From: Paenibacillus planticolens
Lineage (GTDB): Bacteria; Bacillota; Bacilli; Paenibacillales; NBRC-103111
Assembly (NCBI RefSeq): GCF_013141725.1
Contig: NZ_WHNZ01000085.1
Location: 62,001 to 126,000 of the forward strand
Direction of reading: 5' to 3'
DNA length: 64,000 nt
Shown here: one piece after another, positions 1-7,691 of the stretch
Position numbering within the stretch: position 1 is the stretch's first letter
Layout: the number at the start of each line of letters is the position of its first letter
Program-made: the position numbers and the translations under genes
The notes under the pieces: generated by a model
The model's database searches: none
What the model was told of the DNA's origin: nothing
The model's input: only the letters and a program-made list of their open reading frames with translations

Positions 1-828
1 TTGTGTAAAATGTGTAGGCAGCGAGAATCCCTGCAAGCGGATGCTGAAAGCATCCATTAGACCGAAGAGCAAGCTCGAAGCCATCACGCCGATCGGATTG
101 GCTTGACCCAGCATCGTGGCAACAAGTGCAATGAAGCCTCTTCCAGCCGTCATCCCCTCTGTGAACATCGTCACCTGACCCAGTGAAAGCTGTGCGCCTG
201 CCAGCCCGCAAAGCAGTCCGCAGATGAGTACAGCCAAATACTGCATTCGGTTTACTTTGATGCCCAAACTTTTGCTGGCAATCGGATTTTCGCCGACAGC
301 AATGAGCCTGAAGCCAAGTACAGATTTGAATAGAAAATACTGCAGAACGAATACAAGAATAAAAGCCAAATAAACAAGCGGAGAATGGCCCGAAATAATC
401 TCGCCAATCACAGGAATATCCTTAATGACCGGGATGTTCCATTTGGGCAATCCTATCATATTTTTATCATAGAAAGCGCCTTTGACATGGAAAATAGCCC
501 GCAAGCAAAATGCCGTCAATCCTAAAGCCAGAAAATTAAAGGAAATGCCGACTACGATGACATTCGCTTGCAAATGAATGCTGATATAAGCAAATATCAG
601 CGAAAACAGCATCGTTACCGCCACAGCGATAAGGACAGCCAATACAACGTTGCCTGTGTAAAAATTGCCGACAATCGCTGAAAAAGCACCGACTAACACG
701 AAACCTTCCAAACCCACATTAAACAAGCCGACTCTGGAGCAGATGGCGCCGCCCAATGCCGCAAGCAAGATCGGGGCCACCATCCGAATCATCGAATTGA
801 ATAAAGACACATCAAGAAGATGCTGCAT
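1..828 (-). CDS. nupQ: Nucleoside ABC transporter permease, NupQ-like (C-terminus beyond window)
   Basis: Inner permease of a nucleoside-type ABC importer of the branched-chain/BMP class. I translated it directly: it starts MQHLLDVSLF and stays open to base 1, giving 276 codons with the C-terminal end outside the window. The family segment RVGLFNVGLEG lies near the N-terminus and later GRGFIALVATMLGQANPIG is the usual coupling region; hydrophobic helices alternate throughout. The ATG at 826-828 follows an AGGAGG ribosome site. The start lies inside the last codons of the upstream permease (17-bp overlap), so the two are translationally coupled. It is the fourth gene of the nup-like operon. 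The permease class is certain; nucleoside specificity is inferred from the BMP-type binding protein at 3453-4484. Confidence 0.88.
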   Translation of the reverse strand, partial: MQHLLDVSLFNSMIRMVAPILLAALGGAICSRVGLFNVGLEGFVLVGAFSAIVGNFYTGNVVLAVLIAVAVTMLFSLIFAYISIHLQANVIVVGISFNFLALGLTAFCLRAIFHVKGAFYDKNMIGLPKWNIPVIKDIPVIGEIISGHSPLVYLAFILVFVLQYFLFKSVLGFRLIAVGENPIASKSLGIKVNRMQYLAVLICGLLCGLAGAQLSLGQVTMFTEGMTAGRGFIALVATMLGQANPIGVMASSLLFGLMDAFSIRLQGFSLPTHFTQ

Positions 829-1879
829 CGCCCTTGCCTCCTTTCCGTCGTTTCCATAACGTATAACTGAACTTCGCTGTAACGAATAAGATGAGCAAGG
901 ACTGAATGACACTGGAAATCTCCAATGGAATGTTCGTATTTCGCTCAACGCCCATACCACCGGTTTGCAAAGCAGCGAGCAGCACAGCCGCAACAGCCGT
1001 ACCTAAAGGATGCGCGCCGGATAGCAGCGTCGCCATAATCCCAGACCAGGCATAGCCTGGATTCGTTATCATGCCATCGGTATACCTGTACTGCATGCCC
1101 AGAACCTCGACAGCTCCGGCAAGCCCGGCAAAACCGCCACTGGCAAACATGCTTGCCAGCATCACTTTCCCTCTGTTCACGCCACCGTAACCGGCAAACA
1201 GCGGATTGTACCCAAGCATACGAATTTCATAGCCGGCCGTTGTATATTTGATAAACAAATATAGGAACACAGCTAGCGCGATGGCAATAATGAAACCGCC
1301 GTGGATGCTCATCCCTTGAAACAATTTGGGCAGCCAGATCCCTTTGTCAATCATCATCGTTTGAGCAAGTGCGGCAGAGCCCGTTTTATCCTTAAAAGGA
1401 TAGGCAACCATATAGCCGGCAAATAGCGCAGCAATGTAGTTCAGCAGCAGCGTTGTAATGATCAAGTTCATTCTGAACCTGGCATCCAGCCACCCTGCAA
1501 AAGCCGACCAAATACCCCCGGCCGCAATGCCGCCAAGAATAGCAGCGAACAGTTTAAACAGCGGAGGCCCTGGCAAATAAAGAGCGATCATTGCACTGGA
1601 TAGCGCGCCCAATATCATTTGCCCCTCTGAGCCCATATTGAAAAAACCTGCACGGAAAGCGACCGATACGCCTAAACCTACCAAAATAAGCGGAGTCGCA
1701 CGAGTCAGCGTATTCGTAATGAAATAGAAATTGCCAAAAGCGCCTTTCCACATCTGTGCGTACGTATCGATAATGGAGCCGCCGATCAATGAAATGGCGA
1801 TCGCGCCGCCCAACAAGCCGATGACGACGGCAAGGAGCGGTTGAACCAAAGCGCTTAGTGGGAAACGATTTTTAAGCAT
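812..1879 (-). CDS. nupP: Nucleoside ABC transporter permease, NupP-like
   Basis: Second membrane subunit of the nucleoside importer, 355 residues. The segment RAGFFNMGSEGQMILGAL is the hallmark of YufP/NupP-type permeases, and GYNPLFAGYGGVNRGKVMLAS is the cytoplasmic loop that docks on the ATPase. About eight to nine hydrophobic helices are visible, and the C-terminus ends in a basic tail (KRRKGGKGD). The start overlaps the end of the ATPase gene by 8 bp and its end overlaps nupQ by 17 bp, so the operon is tightly coupled. An alternative is another BMP-class transporter (for purine or thiamine precursors), which the sequence alone cannot separate. Confidence 0.9.
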   Translation of the reverse strand: MLKNRFPLSALVQPLLAVVIGLLGGAIAISLIGGSIIDTYAQMWKGAFGNFYFITNTLTRATPLILVGLGVSVAFRAGFFNMGSEGQMILGALSSAMIALYLPGPPLFKLFAAILGGIAAGGIWSAFAGWLDARFRMNLIITTLLLNYIAALFAGYMVAYPFKDKTGSAALAQTMMIDKGIWLPKLFQGMSIHGGFIIAIALAVFLYLFIKYTTAGYEIRMLGYNPLFAGYGGVNRGKVMLASMFASGGFAGLAGAVEVLGMQYRYTDGMITNPGYAWSGIMATLLSGAHPLGTAVAAVLLAALQTGGMGVERNTNIPLEISSVIQSLLILFVTAKFSYTLWKRRKGGKGDAASS

Positions 1880-3371
1880 GAGTAACCCCTCCCGCCATCC
1901 ATAAACTAATCTGCTCCTCCGTTGCGTTCTCGGCAGAAATCTCTCCGGCTATTCGTCCTTCATACATGACAAGAATACGATCCGAGAGCTTAAGAATTTC
2001 TGTCAATTCAGAGGAAACCAATAAAATAGCTCCCTGCTCCTCCCGCTTCCGAAGCAATTCTTCGTGAATGAGCTCCATGGCCCCGATATCTACGCCGCGT
2101 GTGGGCTCCGCTGCAATGAGAAAAGGCTGTTTCTGCGCAATTTCCCTAGCTACGATCAGCTTTTGCAAATTACCGCCGGAGAGATATTTGACCTTCGTTT
2201 CCTGTGAGCCTGCTTTAATTTGAAACTGCTGAATGAAGCCGTTCACCATTTGGCGCAGCTCCTTCCCTTGCAGGAAACCTTTGCGGCTTCGGGTTCTGTG
2301 ATGACCCATCGTTCCGTTATCCAGCACAGTTCCCTCTTTCGCCGCACCCCATTGGTAGCGGTCCTCAGGAACGTGCGAGAGTCCGATATTTCTGATTTCC
2401 CGAACGGAGCGCCCTTTGATGCTTTGGTCGAGCAGTCGAATTTCTCCGCGATCAATGTCTTGCAATCCTGAAATTGCTTGAATGAGCTCGGACTGACCGT
2501 TGCCGGAAATGCCAGCGATGCCAACGATCTCTCCAGCCCTTACCTGCAAACAAACCTGGTCCAGTATGGGCTTTCCTTTGTTTCCGAGGATCGAGACATC
2601 TTTCACCTGCAAGACGTTCTCCCCTAATACTGCTTTGCTTCTGTTTGTCGGCAGCAGATCCCTGCCCACCATCAGCTTCGATAATTGCTCTACGTTCGTA
2701 TCTTCCGCATTCAACTGTCCGGTTACTTTCCCGTCACGCAGAACCGTAACCCGGTCGGCAATTTCCATCACCTCATGAAGCTTGTGCGTAATGATGATAA
2801 AGCTTTTGCCCTGCTTGGCCAAGCTTCGCATAATGACCAGGAGCTCTTGCGCTTCAAGCGGAGTCAGCACCCCTGTGGGCTCGTCCAAAATAATAATGTC
2901 TGCTCCCTGGTACAATACTTTCAAAATTTCAACGCGCTGCTGCATGCCAAGCGGACAATCGGCCACTTTCTTGTAAGGATCAATCGGCAAACGATATTTG
3001 GCACACAATGCCTCCACTTGCATGGCGGCCTTTTTCCGATCGAATTTCACCCCAGATTTGGGTTCGTTGCCGATCACGATGTTTTCAGCCACCGTAAAAG
3101 AGGGAAACAGCATGAAGTGTTGATGCACCATCCCGATTCGGTGACGAATCGCATCCGTAGGATTGGTGAAAACAACCTCTTTGCCATCCAAAAGTATACG
3201 TCCTGCCGTAGGCTGCTCCATGCCGTACAAGATGCGCATCAGCGTTGTTTTTCCCGCTCCATTTTCACCGACTAATGCATGAATTTCACCTTGACGCAGC
3301 GAGAAATCGACGTTGGAGTTCGCTGTTAAATTGCCATATGTTTTCGTTATTTGACGCATTTGAAGCAGCAT
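1872..3371 (-). CDS. nupO: Nucleoside ABC transporter ATP-binding protein, NupO-like
   Basis: Energises the nucleoside importer. The 499-residue protein is a tandem of two ABC domains, as in RbsA/NupO. The first has Walker A GENGAGKTT at about residues 35-43, a degenerate signature LGMQQR and Walker B DIIILDEPT. The second has a weaker P-loop (GISGNGQSE, around 290), the signature LSGGNLQK near 400 and AAEPTRGVD in place of the usual DEPT. Degeneracy in one site is normal for this family. It lies between the binding protein (81-bp gap) and nupP (8-bp overlap). The transporter class is certain; the substrate is inferred from the operon partners. Confidence 0.93.
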   Translation of the reverse strand: MLLQMRQITKTYGNLTANSNVDFSLRQGEIHALVGENGAGKTTLMRILYGMEQPTAGRILLDGKEVVFTNPTDAIRHRIGMVHQHFMLFPSFTVAENIVIGNEPKSGVKFDRKKAAMQVEALCAKYRLPIDPYKKVADCPLGMQQRVEILKVLYQGADIIILDEPTGVLTPLEAQELLVIMRSLAKQGKSFIIITHKLHEVMEIADRVTVLRDGKVTGQLNAEDTNVEQLSKLMVGRDLLPTNRSKAVLGENVLQVKDVSILGNKGKPILDQVCLQVRAGEIVGIAGISGNGQSELIQAISGLQDIDRGEIRLLDQSIKGRSVREIRNIGLSHVPEDRYQWGAAKEGTVLDNGTMGHHRTRSRKGFLQGKELRQMVNGFIQQFQIKAGSQETKVKYLSGGNLQKLIVAREIAQKQPFLIAAEPTRGVDIGAMELIHEELLRKREEQGAILLVSSELTEILKLSDRILVMYEGRIAGEISAENATEEQISLWMAGGVTHA

Positions 3372-3452
3372 AACGGTTTATCGCTCCTCTTCTAGACATG
3401 AGGAAACTGCTTACGTCGCCGTAAACAGTTTCCAAGGTGGATATAAAATGAA

Positions 3453-4484
3453 TTATTTGACCGGGTTCTCTACTTTCACTTTGCCGGAAACGATATCGTC
3501 GCGAATTGCCTTCACTTTAGTAATGACATCTGGTCCAATAAAAGGACTAAGTGCAGACTTGCTTTCTTTCGTTACAAAAGTAAGACCGACGCCATCTTCT
3601 TTCAAACCGTAATCGACAGAACCAAATTTAAACGTGCCTTCTACGAAATCTTTCACCGTTTGGTACGCAACCGCATCTGTTCCTTTTAATTGAGAAAGAA
3701 CAATATGCTCCGGATCTGTTACCGTACGGTCAATATCTTGGCCGGATGTATAGAAGCCTTTTTCTTTCGCGGCTTCGAACACGCCCAGATCGCTAACTGC
3801 GGAAGCCGCAGCAATGAAATCTGCTCCTTGCGCAAATTGCGTTAACGCCAATTCTTTCGCTTTGGCCGGGTCTGTGAAGCTGCCAACGTAGTTAACGATG
3901 AACTTAGCGTTCGGGTTCGTTGCTTTCAAGCCTTCTTGGAAACCGACCGTATACTTCTTAATGAGCGGGATATCGAGAGCTGCAACCATACCAACCACGT
4001 TCTTCTTCGTCGCCAGACCGGCAGCAGCGCCCAGCAAGTAGGAAGCTTCATGCTCACGGAAAACAACGCTGCGAACGTTCGGAAGATCAACGACTGTATC
4101 GATAATAGCAAAAGATTTCTTCGGATTTTCAGCGGCTACTTTCTTCAGCGCATCTTCGGACTCGAAGGAACTTGTAATGATTAGATCATAATTATCAGCA
4201 ACGGCTGCGCGTAGATTTTGCTCAATTGCGCTTGCATCTGTGGATTCTACCGTTTTGACTGTGATGCCAAACTCTTTCCCTGCTTTTTTAACGCCTTCAT
4301 CCTCTTGAGCGAAAAATGGATTCAAACCAATTTTCTCCGGCGTAATCAGGATGACTTTCTTATCGGACTTAGCTGTTGCTGCTTTCGTTGCTTCAGCATT
4401 TGGAGCTGCTGTGTCTGTTTTTGCAGTTGCGCAGCCTGTTAATAGCACAGTAACGGCAAACATGGAAATTAACGCTTTTTTCAT
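3453..4484 (-). CDS. nupN: BMP-family substrate-binding lipoprotein, NupN-like
   Basis: Extracellular receptor of the nucleoside ABC importer, 343 residues. The N-terminus MKKALISMFAVTVLLTGC is a lipoprotein signal peptide with the lipid-modified Cys at residue 18, followed by an Ala/Thr-rich linker. The mature part shows the BMP/PnrA fold: VILITPEKIGLNPFFAQ, DLIITSSFE, NPKKSFAIIDTVVDLPNV and FREHEASYLLGAAAGLATKKNVVGMVA. ATG follows GGGGAGAG at good spacing. It is the first gene of the operon and has a good sigma-A promoter upstream. BMP proteins bind nucleosides in the characterised members (TmpC, NupN); the specificity here is inferred. Confidence 0.9.
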   Translation of the reverse strand: MKKALISMFAVTVLLTGCATAKTDTAAPNAEATKAATAKSDKKVILITPEKIGLNPFFAQEDEGVKKAGKEFGITVKTVESTDASAIEQNLRAAVADNYDLIITSSFESEDALKKVAAENPKKSFAIIDTVVDLPNVRSVVFREHEASYLLGAAAGLATKKNVVGMVAALDIPLIKKYTVGFQEGLKATNPNAKFIVNYVGSFTDPAKAKELALTQFAQGADFIAAASAVSDLGVFEAAKEKGFYTSGQDIDRTVTDPEHIVLSQLKGTDAVAYQTVKDFVEGTFKFGSVDYGLKEDGVGLTFVTKESKSALSPFIGPDVITKVKAIRDDIVSGKVKVENPVK

Positions 4485-4538
4485 ATGTGTTTCTCTCCCC
4501 TGTTAAATATGTATTTTTATGAAACGTCTCTTCTATAT

Positions 4539-4567
4539 ATCCTACTAAAGAACTCGGATTTAGTCAA
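4539..4567 (-). promoter_or_regulatory. Sigma-A promoter of the nup-like operon
   Basis: Reading the minus strand, TTGACT (-35, 4562-4567) and TAGGAT (-10, 4539-4544) are separated by 17 bp, about 55 bp upstream of the binding-protein start. I looked for a purine riboswitch in the leader and found none. Confidence 0.6.
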
Positions 4568-4664
4568 AATATTTTTTTGTTCGACATTATCTGACAATTT
4601 TAGTTCGAAATATACGGAATCATGTCGATCATTATACTATATTGTCAGGTGACATGCTATAAAA

Positions 4665-4696
4665 AAAGCCGGCCTCCCCAAATGGAGACCAGCTTT
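4665..4696 (-). terminator. Rho-independent terminator after comFB
   Basis: On the minus strand a 13-bp imperfect stem (AAAGCTGGTCTCC pairing with GGAGGCCGGCTTT) is followed by a run of Ts, 15 bp after the comFB stop codon. Confidence 0.8.
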
Positions 4697-4711
4697 CATT
4701 GTTACAGAATG

Positions 4712-4981
4712 CTATACCTCATGATGCTGATGGTCGGCAACAATATTGGCAGCTTCCATCAATTCACGCATGACATCGGACTGCAGCTGCGAATTAATGT
4801 ACAAGCCTTTTACAAATAAAGCGCCCTTCTCACTAGACGTGTATCTTGGCGGAATTTTGTTTAAGACCAATGCAAGCATATCATCTTTACATTTACCGCA
4901 GCCACATTTCAATTCGTAGCTTTTCTGAAACTCTTCAAACATATTGACAACGATCGTTTCCATGGCATTAAAGACTGGCAT
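4712..4981 (-). CDS. comFB: ComFB-family protein
   Basis: An 89-residue protein of the late-competence ComFB family. The diagnostic cluster C26-x-C28-x2-C31 is present (CGCGKCKDD), followed by DMLALVLNKIPPRY, the other conserved block. In Bacillus subtilis comFB lies between comFA and comFC and its role in transformation is not essential; related ComFB proteins have been reported as cyclic-dinucleotide receptors in other bacteria. Here it stands alone, with its own terminator and no comFA/comFC nearby, so a signalling rather than a competence role is plausible. A weak AAGGAG-like ribosome site precedes the ATG. Confidence 0.8.
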   Translation of the reverse strand: MPVFNAMETIVVNMFEEFQKSYELKCGCGKCKDDMLALVLNKIPPRYTSSEKGALFVKGLYINSQLQSDVMRELMEAANIVADHQHHEV

Positions 4982-5060
4982 CGGAGTTAGCTCCTTCTCT
5001 ATTTCAACTATAAATCTATTATAACGTATAAACGCATAATCAAAAAGTGCTCAAAGACTA

Positions 5061-5088
5061 TTGAATAGCCCCCAAAGTGTCATATAAT
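5061..5088 (+). promoter_or_regulatory. Sigma-A promoter for the YdjM-family gene
   Basis: TTGAAT (5061-5066), 16-bp spacer, TATAAT (5083-5088) on the plus strand. It is about 100 bp upstream of the gene at 5189, so the transcript has a long leader. Confidence 0.6.
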
Positions 5089-5113
5089 AGGTACCTGATC
5101 CTAGATTCAGGCC

Positions 5114-5147
5114 AATTCGGACTCAAAAGCCGAGTCTGCTCCGAATT
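5114..5147 (+). other. Stem-loop in the 5' leader of the YdjM-family gene
   Basis: AATTCGGA (5114-5121) pairs perfectly with TCCGAATT (5140-5147); between them GACTC/GAGTC can form an alternative or stacked stem. It lies within the predicted leader of the gene at 5189. There is no T-run, so it is not a terminator. The role is unknown. Confidence 0.5.
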
Positions 5148-5188
5148 CTGTACAGTTTCTAAAAAAAATCAAACACAGGGGTTACATC

Positions 5189-5695
5189 ATGCTGCAAAAA
5201 ACACATAGTATAGCCGGATTCATTACGGCAGAACTCGTACTCGCTTATCAAGAGGTAAGCTTTTTTTCGTGGGACACCGCGGGCGCGCTCTTGCTTGGCT
5301 GCTTGGCAGGCACCTTAGCCGATGTCGACAAACCGGGCTCTACAATGGCTAAGGTTCTGTTCCCGTTATCTGCGCTGCTTCGCATCCTGAAAGTGCGCCA
5401 TCGAACGCTCACTCATTCGTTCGTCTTCATTCTGCTTCTGATGATGATCTCACTGCCAATGACACCCTTGTACTTCTGGGTTTTCATCCTGGCTTATGCC
5501 TCACATCCCCTGATCGATTTGCTCAATGAGCGGGGCATTCAATTGTTTTGGCCGCTCCCAATGAAAATACGCTTGCTGCCTAAATTCATCGCGATTGATA
5601 CAGGTTCCGCAAGTGAAACCGGATTCCGCTGGCTGCTTTTGGGAGTCAGCTTAGCAATACCTTTTATGATTTATGTGTACCCGACCCTCCGCTAA
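5189..5695 (+). CDS. YdjM/DUF457-family membrane-bound metal-dependent hydrolase
   Basis: A 168-residue polytopic membrane protein of the YdjM family, annotated as inner-membrane metal-dependent hydrolases. The conserved polar residues sit where the family has them: H6 in KTHSIAG, the acidic pair in TLADVDKPGS (D45, D47), the HRTLTHS block (H71, H76), and SHPLIDLLNERGIQLFWP. About four hydrophobic helices are visible. ATG at 5189 follows AGGGG at good spacing. It is monocistronic, with its own promoter, and converges on the sensor kinase gene. The family's substrate is not established (some members are LexA-regulated), so no pathway can be given. Confidence 0.8.
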   Translation: MLQKTHSIAGFITAELVLAYQEVSFFSWDTAGALLLGCLAGTLADVDKPGSTMAKVLFPLSALLRILKVRHRTLTHSFVFILLLMMISLPMTPLYFWVFILAYASHPLIDLLNERGIQLFWPLPMKIRLLPKFIAIDTGSASETGFRWLLLGVSLAIPFMIYVYPTLR

Positions 5696-5696
5696 A

Positions 5697-5738
5697 AAAA
5701 GAACCCCTCCTTCTCTGTTTCAACAGAAAGGAAGGGGC
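5697..5738 (-). terminator. Terminator after the sensor kinase gene
   Basis: On the minus strand CCCCTTCCTTTCTGTT pairs with AACAGAGAAGGAGGGG, followed by TTCTTTTTTT. The stem is long and GC-rich, and lies between convergent genes. The T-run serves the minus strand. Confidence 0.85.
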
Positions 5739-5745
5739 ACTGGGA

Positions 5746-7497
5746 TTACTGCATGGGAACCGATATTTGAAAACAGATCCAGCCATCTTCCACAGACACT
5801 TCGATCGTCCCTTTATAGTGTTCGATCCGTTCTTTTACAACGGATAAACCTAATCCTTGATGCTCACCGTCCACTTTGGTGCTGTACCCGATGGTGAACA
5901 TTTGGCTATAATCCTCAGCTTTAAAATCTGGCTGAACCGGATTGGATACGGAGAAGGTCACTTGATTCGACTCCGACCATCCGTTCACGATGACCTCACG
6001 TTCGCCAGGCGGGAATTTGTTCACCTCGTCAAAAGCGTTATCGATCAAATTCCCGATGATTTTCACGATATCAACGGATTTCACACCTAAGGATAGCCCA
6101 TCCAAGCCTGTAAATTCATAATGAAAGTCAATTTTGGTTCGCATCGCTAGCGCAAACTTCGCTTGAATCAATGCCGCGATCGCCGGATGGCCAATTCGAA
6201 TAATATCGTTTACTTCATTGATTTCTTCAAGTAATTCTTTCATATATTTCATTTGGTCTGCTTTTTTGCCGTTCGCCAGCAGCGCATACATCGTTTGCAC
6301 ATGATTCAGGAAATCATGCCGCTGGCTGCGTATCGTGGCAAACATCAAGTCCACATTTTGAATGTATAGTTCTTGGGTGTTTTGAACGGCCGTTTCACGA
6401 CTTTTCGTCATAAACCGGAATACAAAATAAATAAATACGCAGCTGAAAAGTGTGAACAAGATAACGATAAGCAGGAGCTGAACAAGCTGCTTGTTTAAAG
6501 TTTGCTGAATCGATTGATAGTCCGATGTGATTGAAATGACATAGGGAACTTCCCTTTGCACTTCGGTCACTTTGTTCTTGACAGGAACGTAGACGAACGT
6601 TTTCAGGATAGGTTTCCCCTTCCAGTTTTCGACGACGCTAACCGGCTTGCAAGTTGCAATAGCTTCCTTGTAATGCACCAAATCTTTATCGCTCGGTATG
6701 TTGTACGTACCGAACAGCAGCGGCCGGTCATAGACCGAAATAAACGTCGAGCCGTCACTGCCTTTGTACTCAATTGGCTTCGTTCCGAACGTAGTTCCGT
6801 GCAGACCTGAGATTTCCAAAATATCCGGATTAGCTGCAAGCGTTTTCTTCACGACTGTATCCGCGCCGACGATCTCTTTGAATCTCTGAATTTTGCCGGC
6901 GTTCACAAATACACAAATAATATAATTGGTTGAACCATTATAATAATACCCGAATTTACTGACATTGCTTGAGCCTGAAGCCGGAACCTCATAGATGCCT
7001 GACCAGAAATTATGCAGCTTTTGTCCTTCAGGTATCGTGACCTCGTGATTCGTCATCAGTTGATCGAATGCCGTAAACCAGTAGCCGAAAGGGATCGTGC
7101 TCTTAATTTGAAGTTCTTTGGGTTCTGATGACTTGCCTACCATAATATCGTTCCCTTTGCCGCTGCGCTTCATCAACGAGAAACCATCGACGCCCGCTTG
7201 CTTGGCAAGCTGCACCAGCTGTTCGTTGGATATCTTATCAATATCCGGGTCCAGCTTACTCGCGGCAAAAAGTGCGACAGAGCGCAAATTTTCACCGACT
7301 AAATCTTCCACGAAGAAGGAGCCTTCCTCTGACAGTTCAATTGAAGTACGAATTTGATTAGCCGTAGATTCCATCCTCGCCGACAAGGCTTGCGTTAACA
7401 ATGACTTCGTATACCAGTAATAAGAAGTATTGTTCGTCACCAGCAGCAGGATGACAATAATAAAGGTGATGTAAATGACTTTGCTGTTTATTCTCAT
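5746..7497 (-). CDS. Orphan membrane sensor histidine kinase, Spo0B/DcuS-type transmitter
   Basis: I start the protein at MRINSKVIYI (7497) because a good promoter lies just upstream of this codon and inside the longer reading frame; that gives 583 residues. Helix 1 spans about residues 7-25, then comes a large extracellular sensor region, helix 2 (LVQLLLIVILFTLFSCVFIYFVF), and a cytoplasmic transmitter. The phospho-acceptor segment is SQRHDFLNHVQ, as in Spo0B/CitA-type kinases, followed by an ATPase domain with N-box NLIDNAFDEV and G-box GLGLSVVKERI. No response regulator gene is adjacent, so the partner is unknown. The signal sensed cannot be told from the sequence. Confidence 0.85.
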   Translation of the reverse strand: MRINSKVIYITFIIVILLLVTNNTSYYWYTKSLLTQALSARMESTANQIRTSIELSEEGSFFVEDLVGENLRSVALFAASKLDPDIDKISNEQLVQLAKQAGVDGFSLMKRSGKGNDIMVGKSSEPKELQIKSTIPFGYWFTAFDQLMTNHEVTIPEGQKLHNFWSGIYEVPASGSSNVSKFGYYYNGSTNYIICVFVNAGKIQRFKEIVGADTVVKKTLAANPDILEISGLHGTTFGTKPIEYKGSDGSTFISVYDRPLLFGTYNIPSDKDLVHYKEAIATCKPVSVVENWKGKPILKTFVYVPVKNKVTEVQREVPYVISITSDYQSIQQTLNKQLVQLLLIVILFTLFSCVFIYFVFRFMTKSRETAVQNTQELYIQNVDLMFATIRSQRHDFLNHVQTMYALLANGKKADQMKYMKELLEEINEVNDIIRIGHPAIAALIQAKFALAMRTKIDFHYEFTGLDGLSLGVKSVDIVKIIGNLIDNAFDEVNKFPPGEREVIVNGWSESNQVTFSVSNPVQPDFKAEDYSQMFTIGYSTKVDGEHQGLGLSVVKERIEHYKGTIEVSVEDGWICFQISVPMQ

Positions 7498-7548
7498 GAA
7501 GATGTTCACACTTTCTATGTGGTGTAAAGTGAATATTACAAAGTTGAG

Positions 7549-7577
7549 ATTATACACAACTTGGTTTTGGACACAAA
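7549..7577 (-). promoter_or_regulatory. Sigma-A promoter of the sensor kinase gene
   Basis: On the minus strand TTTGTG (7572-7577), 17-bp spacer, consensus TATAAT (7549-7554). The expected transcript start is near 7542, about 45 bases before the chosen ATG. This excludes the upstream in-frame start at 7635. Confidence 0.6.
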
Positions 7578-7647
7578 GCGAAAACTTATTGCCTCTTTCA
7601 GTAGTATAGTAGGATAGGAAAGCATTGTCTATCAATTAATGCATAAG

Positions 7648-7687
7648 AAAATGCAGTCCGTTTCCTCAGAGGAATCGGGCTGCATTT
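7648..7687 (-). terminator. Terminator after the secreted SH3/stalk protein gene
   Basis: AAAATGCAG-TCCG pairs with CGGG-CTGCATTTTT around an inner TTCCTCAGAGGAA hairpin. It lies 5 bp past the stop codon of the gene at 7692. Confidence 0.8.
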
Positions 7688-7691
7688 TTAT

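Noticed and set aside
4485..4660. Purine or other riboswitch in the nup-like leader
   Set aside because: None of the conserved purine-aptamer segments is present; only a promoter and a short leader are visible.
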